Of a DNA stretch of 64,000 nt, positions 30,993 to 43,900 are shown piece by piece. Positions within the stretch are counted from its first letter, which is position 1, and every line of letters starts with the position of its first letter. This stretch comes from Cerioporus squamosus (Eukaryota; Basidiomycota; Agaricomycetes; Polyporales; Polyporaceae). Location: assembly GCA_022592435.1 (NCBI GenBank), contig JABYQS010000001.1, positions 620,001-684,000 of the forward strand. The letters are read 5' to 3'. The notes beneath the pieces are model-generated. The model was given only the letters and a program-made list of their open reading frames with translations. It searched no databases and was not told where the DNA came from. Both the position numbers and the translations under genes were made by a program.

Positions 30993-32907
30993 ATGGTATC
31001 CATTCTCCAGCTACAGTGCGAGTGATGACCGGGCTGACGAGGCCAACCTGTTCAGCCTATCTTCCAAGATGCTCATGGGATGGCGATCAAGTTCTTCATC
31101 CAGAAGGATATCCCGCAGGAGATCCAGGCGGAGGTTTGCGAAACCATCGCGGTACGTATCCTCGTTGCTCAATTCTGCGTCCTGCGTCTGTGTCCGGATG
31201 GTCATGGCTGACGTCGCGTTGCGTTTGACATGCAGGCGCTAGGGGGGCGCGTTGAACCGAAGGTCCCGCGCGCGGGCTTCGTGCTTGTGCAGCCTGGCAC
31301 GACAGAAGAGGAGCGGCTGCGGTTATGCTGGTCGACCCCAGAACGTCCGGAGAGGTACTTCGTGCCGTACACCTACGTCGATGCGTGCAAGGTATCTGGG
31401 ATGCTCCTCAAGCAGATATTCATCCACGAAGGAAAGCCCATTCGGATGCATATCGACTCCAGCATTGCGAATGTGAACGTCCGGGCTGCTCTTGCTACGC
31501 GCATCATGGTGAGTGTCTATCCATCCTTCCGTTCGGTTGAGGGTGCGTTGGTTGGGTGCTGCGGTAGGGCGAGTGGTGGTCGCGAGGGTTGTGTGAGGTG
31601 GTTTTCGAAGGGCGCGTGCTCACCGAGCCATGGCAGCATTCCGGAGGCGATCCTACCGCAAGCGCCCAGTTAGCGCGTGTTATCCTGGCCGACCCAAACA
31701 CCGAGATATTCCAGCACCTTGTGAAGACATACCAAGGCGAGCCGGACAAATACGTCGAATCGTACTTGTGGGTGAAGAAGTGTATCGAGAAGGGTCAGGT
31801 TATCTACACGCCTGTGGTGTACAAGAACCCCGGAGGCCGCCGGCCCGGAGAAGAGTAGGTTCATGCCCGTCCGAGCCTGTTTGATGAGTGCTCACAAGAA
31901 GACAGACGTACACAGTTCACCGAACAGGATGAGGAGCATTTGTGTAACTGGATTGCCGCGAAGATTCCTTACAAAGAGACCGGCGGCAGAACTGGGAATC
32001 GGTTATATCAACAGCTTTGCGAGATGGTGAGTTTGTTCATGCGAAGGTTGTTAGCAGTAGCTAAGCTGGAATATGGACCAGGCGCATGATCCAGAATATG
32101 TTTGGGTGACTCGTCATACCTGGCAGTCGTGGCGTGAACGCTACAAGAAGAACGCGACGCGCCTGGACGCGAAGATCGCTCAGATAGTCGACCAGAAGAA
32201 GCCCGCACATGGCGAGAAAGGACAGTACGGATATGTGCGCAAGCCTGAAGAGAAGCCGAAGCGGGTTCGGAAGAAGAGGAGCTCTATGAACGGCGACTCT
32301 GAATCGCCCATAGCTGGTCCGTCCACTGCGCACTCCATGGACACGTACTCTGTCCCAATGCCGGTGCCTCTGCCTACCCTCACTGGGGTCATGGGTCCGA
32401 TGCCTGGACCAAACGACACGTTCAGCCCCGTCGTATACTCGACACCGCCCCCTGTCTTCCAGCATATGTCGATGCCAGCACCAGTGACGGGGCAAATGGA
32501 CGCTGCGACGGCACGACAACATGCACGTGAGGAGGAAATGGAGGACGACGAGGAGTGGCAGATCCGCGAAGGAAATGCACCGGCCCCGGCTTGGGCAAAG
32601 CGGAAGGCAGACGAAGAAGAGGGGCCAAACAAAAGGGCTCGGACAAGGTATGTCTCTCAACGGCAGGCACGGACATCGCTACTGACACGGAGGAAACAGT
32701 CCGCCAGAGCCGATCGCACCGCCATTGCATCCCATCGACCAAGCAGTACACGACATCGCTAAGGAGTTCCGCTTTACTGTGGATGAGGTGCAGGAGTACT
32801 ACGACAAGTGTGGAGACCCAGAACGCACGAAGAACAGGTTCAAGAAGATGCGCGATGTACTGAATGCACTGCCAGACGATGACCAACAGTTACAGCCGAG
32901 TGCATGA
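30993..32907 (+). CDS. RAP1: Rap1-type telomere-binding protein (BRCT, Myb, RCT-like C-terminus)
   Basis: Shelterin/telomere component related to fungal Rap1 and vertebrate TERF2IP. Exons 30993-30995 (start codon only), 31056-31151, 31236-31508, 31637-31854, 31906-32026, 32082-32647, 32700-32907 give 494 aa in frame. An N-terminal BRCT-like region covers about residues 1-190 (GMAIKFFIQKDIPQ, ALGGRVEPK, RYFVPYTYVDAC). The Rap1 Myb domain follows at about 195-260: RTQFTEQDEEHLCNWIAAKI, KETGGRTGNRLYQQL and DPEYVWVTRHTWQSWRERY. A basic and low-complexity linker leads to a helical C-terminus HDIAKEFRFTVDEVQEYYDK like the Rap1 C-terminal module. The ATG followed at once by an intron is the least certain part. 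The intron at 31509-31636 is longer than its neighbours. Family call is strong; telomere role is from family knowledge. Confidence 0.85.
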
Positions 32908-33018
32908 CATGTATGCTGTGATGTGCAGTTCACTCCTTGTTGTAAATTATCCTGTAAGACCCGCATGATTCAAGCCCCTGTACTCTGTCGCAAAGAGGTC
33001 AGTCGGATGGCTGTATGG

Positions 33019-34380
33019 TTAGTCAAATTCCGTGAGGAGCTTGTAGTCGGCAGCCCTGACGGGAGCTGATGGACTGTCTGGTTTCCTTCGCCTAGTTGCT
33101 GGTAAGCAAGAGTTCCGCCTTATATACAGATGCACGTACTTCTCGCCCGCAGCCGCAGAGGGGAACGAGCCGAAAAGGTCTGGATGTTTTGGTAGAGGTG
33201 ACTCGCTGCATAGATGTCAGCTTGACCTGCTCGGCCACAGAAGGTGGAGTGACGAACCTGAAATACGGATGCTTGAGTGCCTCTTCTGCCGTGATCCGTC
33301 TGTCCGGGTCGTAGGCAAGCAGGCGAGAAAGGAGGTCCAGTCCCGCAGCCGTGATGTAAGGGAACTTCTGTCGCAGCTGTGTCGGATGAGGTGCAGGGAG
33401 CGTGATGGTCTTCGCCAAGGGCAAGGAGTTGTAGTCGGGCCACGTCTCCCTAGTGGGAGGCCCGAGCAGCTTGAAGATCATGGAGATCATCTCTATCTCG
33501 CCTTTAGCTTGGAAGAGCGGCTCGTTCAACAGCAACTCGGCGAAGATGCATCCAACCGACCACATGTCGACTGCCGTGGAGTATGTCGTTGCGCCCAGGA
33601 GGATCTCCGGGGCACTGCACACGAGACGAGACAGATTGAAAGTGTGGACGTCGCGACATACCGACAACACTGTACATACCGGTACCATAGAGTGACAACC
33701 AGCTGGGTGAGTCCACCGACGCCCACAGGATCTCCATACCGCCGAGCAAGGCCGAAGTCTGCTACTTTGATGGTTCCACGGTTGTTCATCAACAGGTTAC
33801 TTGTCTTGAGGTCGCGGTGGAGGATCCAGCGTTCGTGGCAGTATGCCACGGCGGACAAGAGTTGCAGCATCAGCGTCTTCACCTCTGATTGCAGAAACGG
33901 CGATGGCATGATGCTGAGCAAGTTCTTGAGATCATGTTCGATGAAATCCATGACGATAAAGACCCTGAACACAATTCAGATACTGCTAGTGCACAAGATA
34001 TATGATGGAACATACTGAGTCAAGGTGTCACCGACGACTACTTCCCGTATGCCCACCACGTTCTCGTGCTTGCAAACCATCAATGCATTGATCTCCCTCA
34101 GTGCTGTTATTGGAAAACCGTGCTTCTCCTCATCCAGCTTCAACTTCTTGAGCGCGACGATGTCGCCCGTCTCCTTGTCTCGCGCCCGAAATACCACCCC
34201 GTACGATCCCTCCTCGATCGAGTTCAACCGCTCGTAGCAGTAGACTGAGCGAGACGGTAGCAAAGGAGGATGGGCAGTCCTAGGCGGTACAAACAAACTA
34301 TGCTGTGGCCGCGCACGGCTCGACGCATCCTGAGGGGGCACGGTGGGCGTTGCTGAACGTTCCGGTGTGTGAGTGTTCAT
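33019..34380 (-). CDS. Cyclin-dependent kinase, CDK11/PITSLRE-like
   Basis: Ser/Thr kinase of the CDK10/CDK11 group, linked to transcription and splicing control. Exons 34016-34380, 33680-33964, 33258-33614, 33140-33205 and 33019-33091 give 381 aa in frame. Motifs: Gly loop [10 protein letters not shown], catalytic Lys in IVALKKLKL, the cyclin-binding helix PITALRE (variant of PITSLRE), [20 protein letters not shown] and LWYRAPEILLG. The kinase ends with [20 protein letters not shown]. The last two exons code [19 protein letters not shown] and [10 protein letters not shown]. The N-terminus is unclear. A second frame from ATG 34508 codes MADVAGPSTPSRKRSRWD and stops at a TGA overlapping the 34380 ATG. 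Either it is an upstream frame, or it is the true first exon joined by an intron ending at CCCCCTCAG. Divergent from Nup170. Confidence 0.88.
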
Positions 34381-34508
34381 AGCTGCTGGGGGTTTGGCTT
34401 CGTCCGTCGTTTCTGCACAGGCTTCTCGACCGGGGAAGCGTTGTCCTCTTCGTCATCCCATCGAGACCGTTTGCGTGAAGGCGTGGAAGGGCCAGCGACA
34501 TCGGCCAT

Positions 34509-34682
34509 ATCGAGGACAATAGCAGAAAGCACGGAGAGGGCGAGAAAGACAAGAGCGAGAGACAGCGGGGGAAGCGCGCGTCGCGCGAGGAGAGACAAAA
34601 AGTCGCGCGCGCGTATGACGCGTGATCGGTGCAGCTCTTGTTCAAGTCCTTCTACCTTCCGCCACCATCCTTCACGACATTC
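34509..34682. promoter_or_regulatory. Bidirectional promoter (CDK / Nup170)
   Basis: About 174 bp between the two start regions. Rich in GCGCG and GAGA tracts. No TATA box seen, as is common for housekeeping pairs. Confidence 0.45.
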
Positions 34683-37600
34683 ATGTCCATGGCTTTCCGC
34701 TCGAGCATTGCCGCACAGCAGAACTTCGCGTCGACATCTACGTCGGGCCCGCTCATTGCCTCTGTCAATGGCGGCAAGCTCAGGCAGGCGCAGGCCGCGT
34801 CGAAGCCCGCACCGGTCCTAGACCTCCCGGCTCTGCAGGCAGCAAGCCGTGTGCTCCAGGAGCAGCTCGTAAAGGATTCCCAGATAATACCGGACCTTGG
34901 TGACATGATTTGTGAGTGTCCTTCTGGTTGGACGCGTCCTAGGCCACTCACTGGGTCTACACGAAGCCGGAATGCCTTCGTCCGCGTCGTACACGGTGTT
35001 CCCGGACGACTATCGTGCCCCGTTCCAGAAGAGAAGGCATATTGGGATACCGGAGAGCCTTTGGCAGTACTACACCTGTGAGTAGCACCACCGGAGCAAA
35101 ATGACACGCATTCACCGTATGTTTGTGTCGGTCCTAGCCACCAACCTGGCCACGCACATGGGACTTTTGCCCGAAATTGAACGCGTCTGGATCGCTATCG
35201 ACCACAACCTCTTTCTGTGGGACTACGTAGACGGGTGAGTCTTAGGAGATAGGATGCTTTTCGCGCCGTCTACTTATCGAGTATATTCAACCAGACAAGA
35301 GCTGAGCTCCTTCGTCGACCAGCCGGACGTTATCACCTATGTTGCGTTGGTGAAGCCCAAGCCTGGAGTCTTCATTGACGAGATCACCTCTCTTCTGGTG
35401 ATATGCACACCCGTCACGGTTCTCCTGCTTGGTGTTTCGACACATCCGGTCCCTGGGCCGAACAACCAGACTCGCACGGATATCAAGCTATACGCAACGG
35501 ACATGTCCATCGCTTGCGACGTCGAAATGTCTGCTGTGATAGGTACTCCCGAGGGCCGCATTTTCATGTGCGGCACACAGGACGGGAACCTATACGAGCT
35601 ACACTATCAGGAGAAGGAGGGATGGTTCGGCAAGAGGGTGCAGCTCATCAATCATTCAGTTGGCGGTATGCAGAGCCTCCTTCCCCGTCTTGGCACGTCC
35701 AGTTCAGAAGGTCCGTATGTCGTTAACCTTCACGTCGCGCCGTGATGAACCCATCACGTCCCACAGACAGGATTATTACGCTGGTTGCGGACCCTGCGAG
35801 AAACTGCTTCTACTCCCTCACGGCTAACAACACAATATCGATATGGCGGACCAACGGAGACAAGCACGTTCAACATCTCCAAACGATTTCCAACCTGTAC
35901 AAGGCTGCCCAGGACAAAGTCCCAGGATCTCCCGCTCTCACACCACAAAACTTCACGATTATCGCTCTTCACGTCGTCCACCCAAGTGAAAGCCGTGTCG
36001 GTGTCCAGCTCGTTGCCGTGACTGCTAACGGCGTCCGCCTGTACTTCTCGCCGTCTTCTTACGGTGCGGGCTACGGTTGGAGTTCTACACCTGCGTCCGG
36101 CTTCCGCCCACTATCTCTTGCACACGTGCGTTTACCGCCGCCTAACCTGATCCATCCTGACGAGCAGGGGCGGTCATTCCGTGAGGCTGCAGTGGGCTAC
36201 GGAATGGGTCAGGCGCAGCAGGCCCCTCCCCGCCCATACATCCTGGCTAACCTCCAGCATTCCTGTTATGATCTCGGTATCACTGTGGCTTCACAAGGTG
36301 CCGATGTCGCTGACACAGATTACATCTTGTGTATGGCACCCGACCTCACTCAGATCGGGTCTTTTGGCCAACTGCATGCGTCTCAAGTTCAGCAGCCATC
36401 GCAGTACACGAACCCCACGTACGGCACAGCCACGGGACCTACTCGACCGCCGTTGACAGAGCGTGCAACTCTCGTATCGATTCCTGGCCTCACTTGGGGA
36501 ATTGCTCCTGTTCCCCGGTCGAAGTATTCCTCGACAACCTCGGCACCTGCCAACACGCCTACTCCTCTCATCACCAACGAGCTCGCTACCCAGCTGACGG
36601 AGCCGGCGAGACAGTACATCATCTTGAACAACGGCGGTCTGCATTGGATCGTGAAGCGACGTGCCATCGACGCCCTGAAGGACGTTATTGAGGAGTTCCA
36701 GGTCGAAGGCAACGCTCAGCCGCTGATCGAGTTCCGCGATAGGTATGCAATTTTCTCTTCATACATATCGCTCACTGAATTGTCGGCACCAGTTATGGCC
36801 GTGACCAGACCTGCGCCATGCTCCTGGCCATTGCGAGTGGTAACACCTTCCTGGACCCGATGGAGCAGTCGCCAGTGGGCTCCATGAATCATGTCAGCGC
36901 AGATCTCGCTGCTGTTGCTAGGCAAGCGTTCTACGACTTTGGCGAGCGGCCGACTTGGGCGGAGCGTGTTACATATGGGACAAGTCAGTCGTTGTGCGTT
37001 CACGAGATAGCTTTAACACTTATCATCTTATAGGCGAGGGATCCGGCACCGCGACGTTCAGTGGTAGACGTGAAGGTCTGGCGTTGTACTTCGCCCGACT
37101 GGTCCGACCGTTCTGGAAGGTATCGATCACAAAAGCAAGGTACATACGTACGCCGGCATCGCTTGGTCAGGTCTCATGTTGTCCCACAGTGCCAGCGGTC
37201 TGCAAGACCTCAACCTCCCGGATGATGTCTTGGTCACAGCGCAGAAGAATTTGTTTGCGCTCAAGGAGTTACTCGACACCAATCCCTACCTCTTCCACTC
37301 TGCACCTGGGGATCATACAGGAGCGCGGTCTGCCGCTGCAAACGAGCAAGAGGCGTGGAAGGCAAGTCTTCTAGTCATTTCGCCGACATTATCATGGGCA
37401 CTGACCGCGCGCGGTAGGCGGAGCAAAGCTCCGTGTCTCAGCTGCTGAGCCTCCTTGAACGGACCATCGAGGCCATCTCGTTCATCCTGCTCCTCAGCGA
37501 CCATCACCTCGGCGAGCTGATCTCTCAGTGAGTGCGCTTGATCTGTATATGATATGTATGTTGACACTTCCTAGCTGCGAACCCGACATCCAGAAGCTTG

Positions 37601-39824
37601 TCAGCTCTCTGACGTTCGAGGACCTCATCACCGCCGACAAGGGCGTCACTGCTTCACGTTCACTTGTCAACGTCATCATCAACCAGCAGATTGGCCAGCA
37701 GATCAGTGTATGTATGCATATGCAGCGTGAGGATAACAGGCTAATCAGCTCGTAGGTCGATACCATCAGTGAAGTACTTCAGCAACGGTGCGGCTCCTTC
37801 TGCAGTACGGACGATGTTATGCTCTACAAGGTACGCTATAGTGCCTTTTTGCATCGCCGCCATCGCGGCCAGCAGCCTGACCGGCATGGTGTCGCAGGCT
37901 CGAGAAAACGTACGGAAGGCCGTGGAGACTCGCAACCCCATCGAGCGCCAGACATGGCTTGGGGAGTCACTCAGGTGCGTGCTCCGGCATGTACTGGGTT
38001 GTGGCCGAGAGTTAATCTGCCATTCAGGCTGTTTATGAAGGGAGCTCGCAATCTCGAGTTCGACAAGCTACGGGAGATCTGCGGGGATTACCAGCAGCTC
38101 AGCTACGCCAAAGGTACCCGCGTGCAGACCCTCTACGATCAGCACTGCTGACCCTTCATGGCATTGTTCTAGGCGCTGTCGAATTGCCTCTGTATTGTGC
38201 GCAAGTCTTCGATACTGATCTACAGGGGCAAGAGTACTGGGTCGCAGGCAGTCCTGCCAACGACGCCCGTGCTCAGTTCTGGGAGAGGCGGAGACAATGC
38301 TACGAACTTGTCCTCGACTCCCTCGCCGTGTTCGAGGAGCGATGCGCGACTGCTGGGAAGCAGAGTGCTGCTCAGGTTGATGACCCCGAGACTGTGCGAG
38401 GTCACGCCTACGAGTTGGCATTCGCGAGCGAGGACGAGATGTTCCACTCGACTTTATACGACTGGTTGATCGGTCGGGGCATGGCAGATGAGTTACTCGA
38501 GGTGAGACTCATGACGAACGCGTACTGCAGATACTAACGTCGCGATTGATGCCAGATGCGTCCGGTGTATCTTGAGGCTCACCTCAGACGTGAGCCAGTC
38601 ACGGTGGAGAAGTTCCAGCTCCTTTGGCAGTTCTATGTCAAGGATGGCCAGCCCCTTCGCGCCGCGGAAGTCTTGGCAGTCATGGCAGAGTCCACGGAGT
38701 AGGTCCCGCGACTCTGTCTGTCTTGCCACACAATTTGACCTGTCTTGTAGGTTCAACTTGACCCTCGATACCCGCCTCGAGTACTTAACCCTTGCCGTGG
38801 GCAATGCCAAGTCACACCCGGTCTCTGTCGGCGGCAGACACGAGACTGCCATCGCCTTCCTCACCGAACTTGAGGAGAAGTTGGATGTCGCACAGGTGCA
38901 ATTGGAGCTGTACAACACGCTCTTGCCCCGTCAACATGATCCAGAAGTTGCGGAACGGTTCAAGGCATTGTCGTATCGCTTGTACAACATTACAGAGGTT
39001 CGTCTAGCCTCGTCTGAATGTGCTACGGTAACTTATACACAGCGTGAACGATGCAGTTGTATCAATTATATGCGGATCCCCTCGATCTGCCACTGATCAA
39101 GTTGCTCATATTGCACGTTTCGGATCACCGAGACGAGAGCATCGTTCGCCCCATCTGGAATAGGATATTCGAGGAAGGCAGGTATCCGTCACTGCTCCCA
39201 CCAATCGTGATGATTGACTCCCCCTTAACCATAGCTGTGGACGACGTCGACGCGAAGGTAGCCGCGGACCGCATCATTGCAAGGGTCGTACCCCTTGGCC
39301 AACGATTCTATCCCTCGGAGAGCGCGTTCCCACTGCGTGAGTCTCACTACCTTTCCGCATCGATAACTACTCACATTGTTGGATAGAACATGTCGCGTCC
39401 CTGTTGGTCCGCTTCGCTCTCGCCCACAAGGGCGAGATACCATACGGATGGGCTCCTCGAATCCTCACACAGTGCGGTGTTCCCTATCCCGAGGTCTGGG
39501 ACATCTTGCACGAGATGTACGAGTCTCAGGTATGACGTTGTTCCCATGTTTGTCCCTTTCTTCGCTGACCTTCGCTGCTCTCTTTAGGTTCCGCCCTTCA
39601 ACGAGCAGGCGAATGTTCAGGCTATTTCCTCCGACATCGCCGTTCTGTTGACCGACTGGGTCGAGGAGGCAAAACGGCCACAATCTGCAGCGGCCCGTGG
39701 CGAATTCCCCGTCTTCCGGATAGACCAGGCCGTGGAGCAGTACCTGGCAGAACTGGAACCCACCCGTACGGAAACAAAAGCAGCATATGAGGCTATCAAG
39801 CGCCAACTCAGACGCCACTGGTAG
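34683..39824 (+). CDS. NUP170: Nucleoporin Nup170/Nup157 (Nup155 family)
   Basis: Inner-ring scaffold nucleoporin of the nuclear pore complex, a beta-propeller plus alpha-solenoid protein of about 1,300-1,400 aa. The first exon is 34683-34911 and the last ends at TAG 39822-39824; about twenty small introns intervene. The N-terminal propeller includes STNLATHMGLLPEIERVW, DHNLFLWDYVDG, ITYVALVKPKPGVF, IGTPEGRIFMCGTQDGNLYE and NTISIWRTNGD. The solenoid includes YIILNNGGLHWIVKRRAIDA, GREGLALYFARLVRPFW and FALAHKGEIPYGWAPRILTQ, ending QLRRHW. These are the best conserved blocks of the Nup155 family. An apparent frame change near 37115 resolves with an intron GTACAT...CCCACAG at about 37140-37189, so the gene looks intact. 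Confidence 0.93.
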
Positions 39825-40092
39825 ACCAGCTACCGTACATCTTTGCGCTGTACTGTATCATCTATTTCCATGCTTGCTGCCACATGTCGTATAAATATGT
39901 AATCTCCGGAATGTGGAACTTGTTGCGTTCCTGCCTTGATACCGAGTACACCAGGAAAGACATTCGCAAGGAGCCTGCTTGACATGCGGGCGAGATCAAT
40001 TCATCCATCACAGAGGGCTGCGTGCAGGAGGAACCGAGCGCACTCACTTCCATGGTCCATTGTTAGATCTATGCGAAACTTGTAGTGTTTGT
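39825..40092. other. Convergent 3' region
   Basis: Between the Nup170 stop and the end of the minus-strand gene. AT-richer, with a TATAAATATG stretch near 39890. No supported coding sequence, although a further 3' exon of the minus-strand gene could lie here. Confidence 0.4.
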
Positions 40093-40554
40093 CTATCTAT
40101 ATATCTCTGTTCTCCCAAGCCTCGAGCAGCCCATGCATGTCGTCACGCAGGCGTGCATCGACAACTGAGGATCAATGGCGAAGCCTGCCTGCCTCAGCTC
40201 ACGGAGGGAAAGACAAACCCAGTTTTGACAGTTCCAAGACGGATCGTGGCGGGTGGTGGGGATTTGTGAGAGGATATGTTCGAACTGGTTCAAGGAAGCA
40301 AGCGGGATGCGGCCGACGATGAGAGAGCCACGCCAGCCATCGTGGCGGATGGGAACGTTCATCTCGGCCTCATAGCAGAAAGTGTCGATGTTGCCGGCGG
40401 CATTGTAGACGTTGCTCGTCTGGCCATTATCGGTCCCAGAGGTGTCACAGGTGAGAGCCCAATGCAGGGGCATAAGGTTTCCCTCGGAGTCCTTTCCTCG
40501 CCACCATTGGGTGACGCGAAGGACAAACTCGACATGAGAGTTGGCCCCAATCAT
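40093..40554 (-). CDS. DUF6914-like basidiomycete protein
   Basis: A single open exon of 153 aa from ATG 40554. Recognisable patterns are LHWALTCDTSG (near the start), NVYNAAGNIDTFCYEAEM, SLIVGRIPLASLNQFEHIL and WNCQNWVCLSLRELRQAGF. The order W-A-L ... A-x-N ... G-R-I/V ... W-N-C-x-N-W-V resembles the fungal family of unknown function DUF6914, recalled from memory. A conserved Cys in the WNCxNW motif and a His at HWAL are reminiscent of papain-fold/NlpC-like arrangements, which is speculation. The C-terminal 25 residues (MHACVTTCMGCSRLGRTEIY) look unlike the family and may be read-through into an intron, so the 3' end is uncertain. It is tail-to-tail with Nup170. Confidence 0.55.
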   Translation of the reverse strand: MIGANSHVEFVLRVTQWWRGKDSEGNLMPLHWALTCDTSGTDNGQTSNVYNAAGNIDTFCYEAEMNVPIRHDGWRGSLIVGRIPLASLNQFEHILSQIPTTRHDPSWNCQNWVCLSLRELRQAGFAIDPQLSMHACVTTCMGCSRLGRTEIYR

Positions 40555-40963
40555 GGCGCAACTACAGGAGTGGTTGTGCTATGATGATACGTTCTACTGA
40601 TGTAAGTGGCAGACATACAAGCTTTGCTGGATCTTGGAATCAAATGGTCCAATTACAGTACCGGACACGCTTGATGCTGAGATCTGAGAGGCTGGAGAGA
40701 CGGTACTTGGAAGACCGCGACTTAACTTGAAGTTGTGCCCGCGGTTAACTTGAGTCTTGCGACGAGCGAGCGCTACCCACACCACGTGATTGGGCAGGGC
40801 ACGTAGGCCGAGAAAGGCAGGCGATCGACCGCGGTCAGTGCAGGAACGAATCCGCGACGAGTTGGACGAGACCGACCACCATCTCCTCCTCACCCCCCTT
40901 CCCGCCTGCAATCCTGGAGCCCGCATAGTTTCTCCTTCTCTTCTGCCCCTCCGCGGACGCGGC
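40555..40963. other. Divergent intergenic region
   Basis: Promoter space between the DUF6914-like gene and the Sec7-PH gene. CACGTGATTG at 40782-40791 holds an E-box and a reversed CCAAT. The reading frame of the Sec7 gene stays open upstream to 40790 but has no ATG before 40964. Confidence 0.4.
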
Positions 40964-43900
40964 ATGGTCGCGCTATTTGGCCTGTCGACAAAGGGCTCTC
41001 CAGCTAGGACAACTCGCAACCCCGAGATCGCGACCCCACCCCCGCCATATTCCCAGGACAACTCCGACCCCGCCGTTTACGCGACAGCGACGACCACTAC
41101 CACCACGCACGTTGTAACGACTACTACCGAGACCACTCATTTCTTCTCCCTTCCGTTATGGAGACGGCGCGGCACGCCGGCGTATTCTCCCAGGAATATA
41201 GCCGCGATGTCTACAGACGAGCTGGGCGTGATGAATAGCCATCCAGGTCGTGCTCTCGTTCCATCTACTCTACACGCCAGGGACAAAGACCTCCCGCCGA
41301 CCCCCAACGCCAGTCCGCCTGCGCTTACGCCTCCCAATCGACCATCTCCGGACCCGTCTTCCCTGCACGAGAGCGATGATACTACGCGACAGGCGAGGAT
41401 TCTGGCTGAAAGCACGTCGGGTATATCTTCAGTTGCGTCATCGCGTGCGTCCTCTCTGCAACCTGGTTCTCGTTCATCCTATGCGCCGGGCGAGCCCTCG
41501 AGTGCGTCCCAACCAACAGTGGTGCTTGCCCGGGCTGCTCTCGGTCTCGGGCTCCCTCATGGTGCACCTGCTGTCTCTGGTTCTTCATCCTCATCAGAGG
41601 TCAACAGCATGTCGTTATTCCCACCGCAATCGCCGATTACGTCCGAAGCACACCCTCCTAGCTTGACTATTCGTCACGCGAAGAGCTTCCATAGGGAACC
41701 TGGCAGCGCTATTGACGATCCCCCTGCCTCTGCCATCCGTGAACGCAGGCGCACACGAGGTCTATCGTTGGGTCCATTAAGCTTGATGTCTTCTGACACC
41801 AAAGGCAAGCAACGAGAGACCGACAACGATACAAGTACCTCTGACCAGAAGCCATTGACTCGCAAGAGCTCATTTTGGTCTCGCAGGAGGGTTAATTCGC
41901 GTCCTGATCCCGCTCTCGCACCGCCATCACCCACGCCTCGGCCCACGCTCCCTGCATTTCCACCGGTCTCCCCTTTCAACATTAATACCCCTGTACCGTC
42001 ACCTGGTCTGTCTGCGAATTATCCACCAGATTTGCAACGGCGACATTCTGAACGCACTCGGAAGCAATCTTCTCCGAGAAAAGACGACGAAAGGCGTTCT
42101 CCGGAGCAGTCTCCTCCCCTCCCTACCGCCTCCATTCACACGCGCCGACGGCGTGGATCCCAGCGCCCTCAAACAGCCGATTCCGCCTCAAGTCCACGCC
42201 TGTCTTTCTTTGCCGAATCACGTCCTTTCGCGGCTTCTCCTACGTCCTCCCCTCTTCCGACACCGCAAGAACAGTCAGGGCCGCATCCACCGCCCCCGCA
42301 GCCCGAGCCACGCACACGTGCACCGACTAATCCACCCCTCCTTCACCGCCTCTCGGTAAACCTGTTCGGCGGTTCGTCGAGCAACTCACACACACCGACG
42401 TCCTCGAGTTCCCCGAACGTCCTCGATGGGCAGGGTTTGACATCACCACCGTCGAGCCTTGGTTCGTCACGACCATCCCTCTCCAAGCCCTCGGTCGAGA
42501 TTCCCAAACCGAGGACTGACGAGGAGTCGCCGGAGGTCTACCTGCAGAGACTCGTAGAAGCTGTCAGCAAGACAGAAGTAGCGACAGTCCTGGCTTCCAG
42601 GTAAGCCTACTGTCGTCCTTCCAAGTATATATCTCACTCCTTTCAAAGCGCGGACGCTTTCCACGCCCGAGCGCTGCATGTATACATCGAGCGCTTCAAC
42701 TTTGTTGGGGACCCCCTTGATGTCGCGTTGCGAAAGTTGCTCATGGACGTGGGCCTTCCCCGAGAAACACAGCAGATCGACCGGGTTATCGAGGCTTTCG
42801 CTGCACGATATGTTCAATGTAATCCTAACTTATTTGCGTCCGATGGTGAGTCCTATGCTTCGCCAGTCGTGAGTTAGTCATTGACGGTTCTTCGATGTCA
42901 CAGATCATCCCTATATCCTAGCATTCAGTCTTATAATGTTGCACACCGACGCATTTAACAAGTCCAACAAACGGAAGATGACCAAACCGGACTATATCAA
43001 GAATACGCGTCTGCCGGGTGTGGCCCCGGAGGTCCTCGACGTGAGTCCACCATATCCTCACTAGTACGGGGAAACGTCACTAAGTATCCTCCAGTGCTTC
43101 TATGACAACATTGTGTTTGCCCCATTCATTTTCATCGAGGACCCATTGGACGTGAATGGGCAGCGGGGCCTGGTGCCTGAGGCTATATCACGCCGGATGT
43201 CCACCATCAATGCAGCATCCCCAGGCGGGCTGAACGGCTCGGGCTCAACGCTCCTCGGGAAGAACAACAAGATCGACCCGTACTACCTCATAACGCGGGT
43301 ACGTCCTACCTACATTATAACCCTGCGGGTTCGCTAACAGCGCGAAATTGGCGTAGAACCTTCTCAATGAGCTCCGGGTGGACGTGCATGCTCTCGTCCC
43401 ACCTGAAAGCCCGTACTTCTATCAAGGGACTGCTGGTCCGTGGAACGAAGACGAGCTTCAGCGAGCTTTCGCTCTCGCGACCATGGTCGAAGTTGTCGGC
43501 ATGGAGACCCGGTACCTCGCTTCTCCTTGGTTCAACATGAGCGTCGCGGGTGGTCCCAGTCCGATGTTCCAGAGCTCGCTGGCTGCGCTCCCTCCTCTCC
43601 CGCCGGCTTCTGGTGGCGTGTTCGTCATCAAGGTCACCAAGGTTGGGCTGTTGCTCCGTAAGGAGGACATCATAGAGGGTGGCCGACGTGCGCTTAGCCG
43701 GAAATGGCGGGAGTGGTGCGTTCTGCTTACGGGGTCGCAGCTGCTCTTCTTCCGAGACACGACTTGGGCTGGCACTATCCAGACTCAGGTCGAGCGTACA
43801 AATGGTCAAGTCCTCCTTCCCCATACGTCATTGCCTCAGCCAGACGAGATGGTTTCGGTGCGCGATACGATAGCCGTGTTTGACAAATCCTACACTAAGG

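Noticed and set aside
37085..37200. Apparent frameshift in Nup170
   Set aside because: An intron from GTACATACGT to CCCACAG joins FWKVSITKA to SASGLQDLNL in frame.
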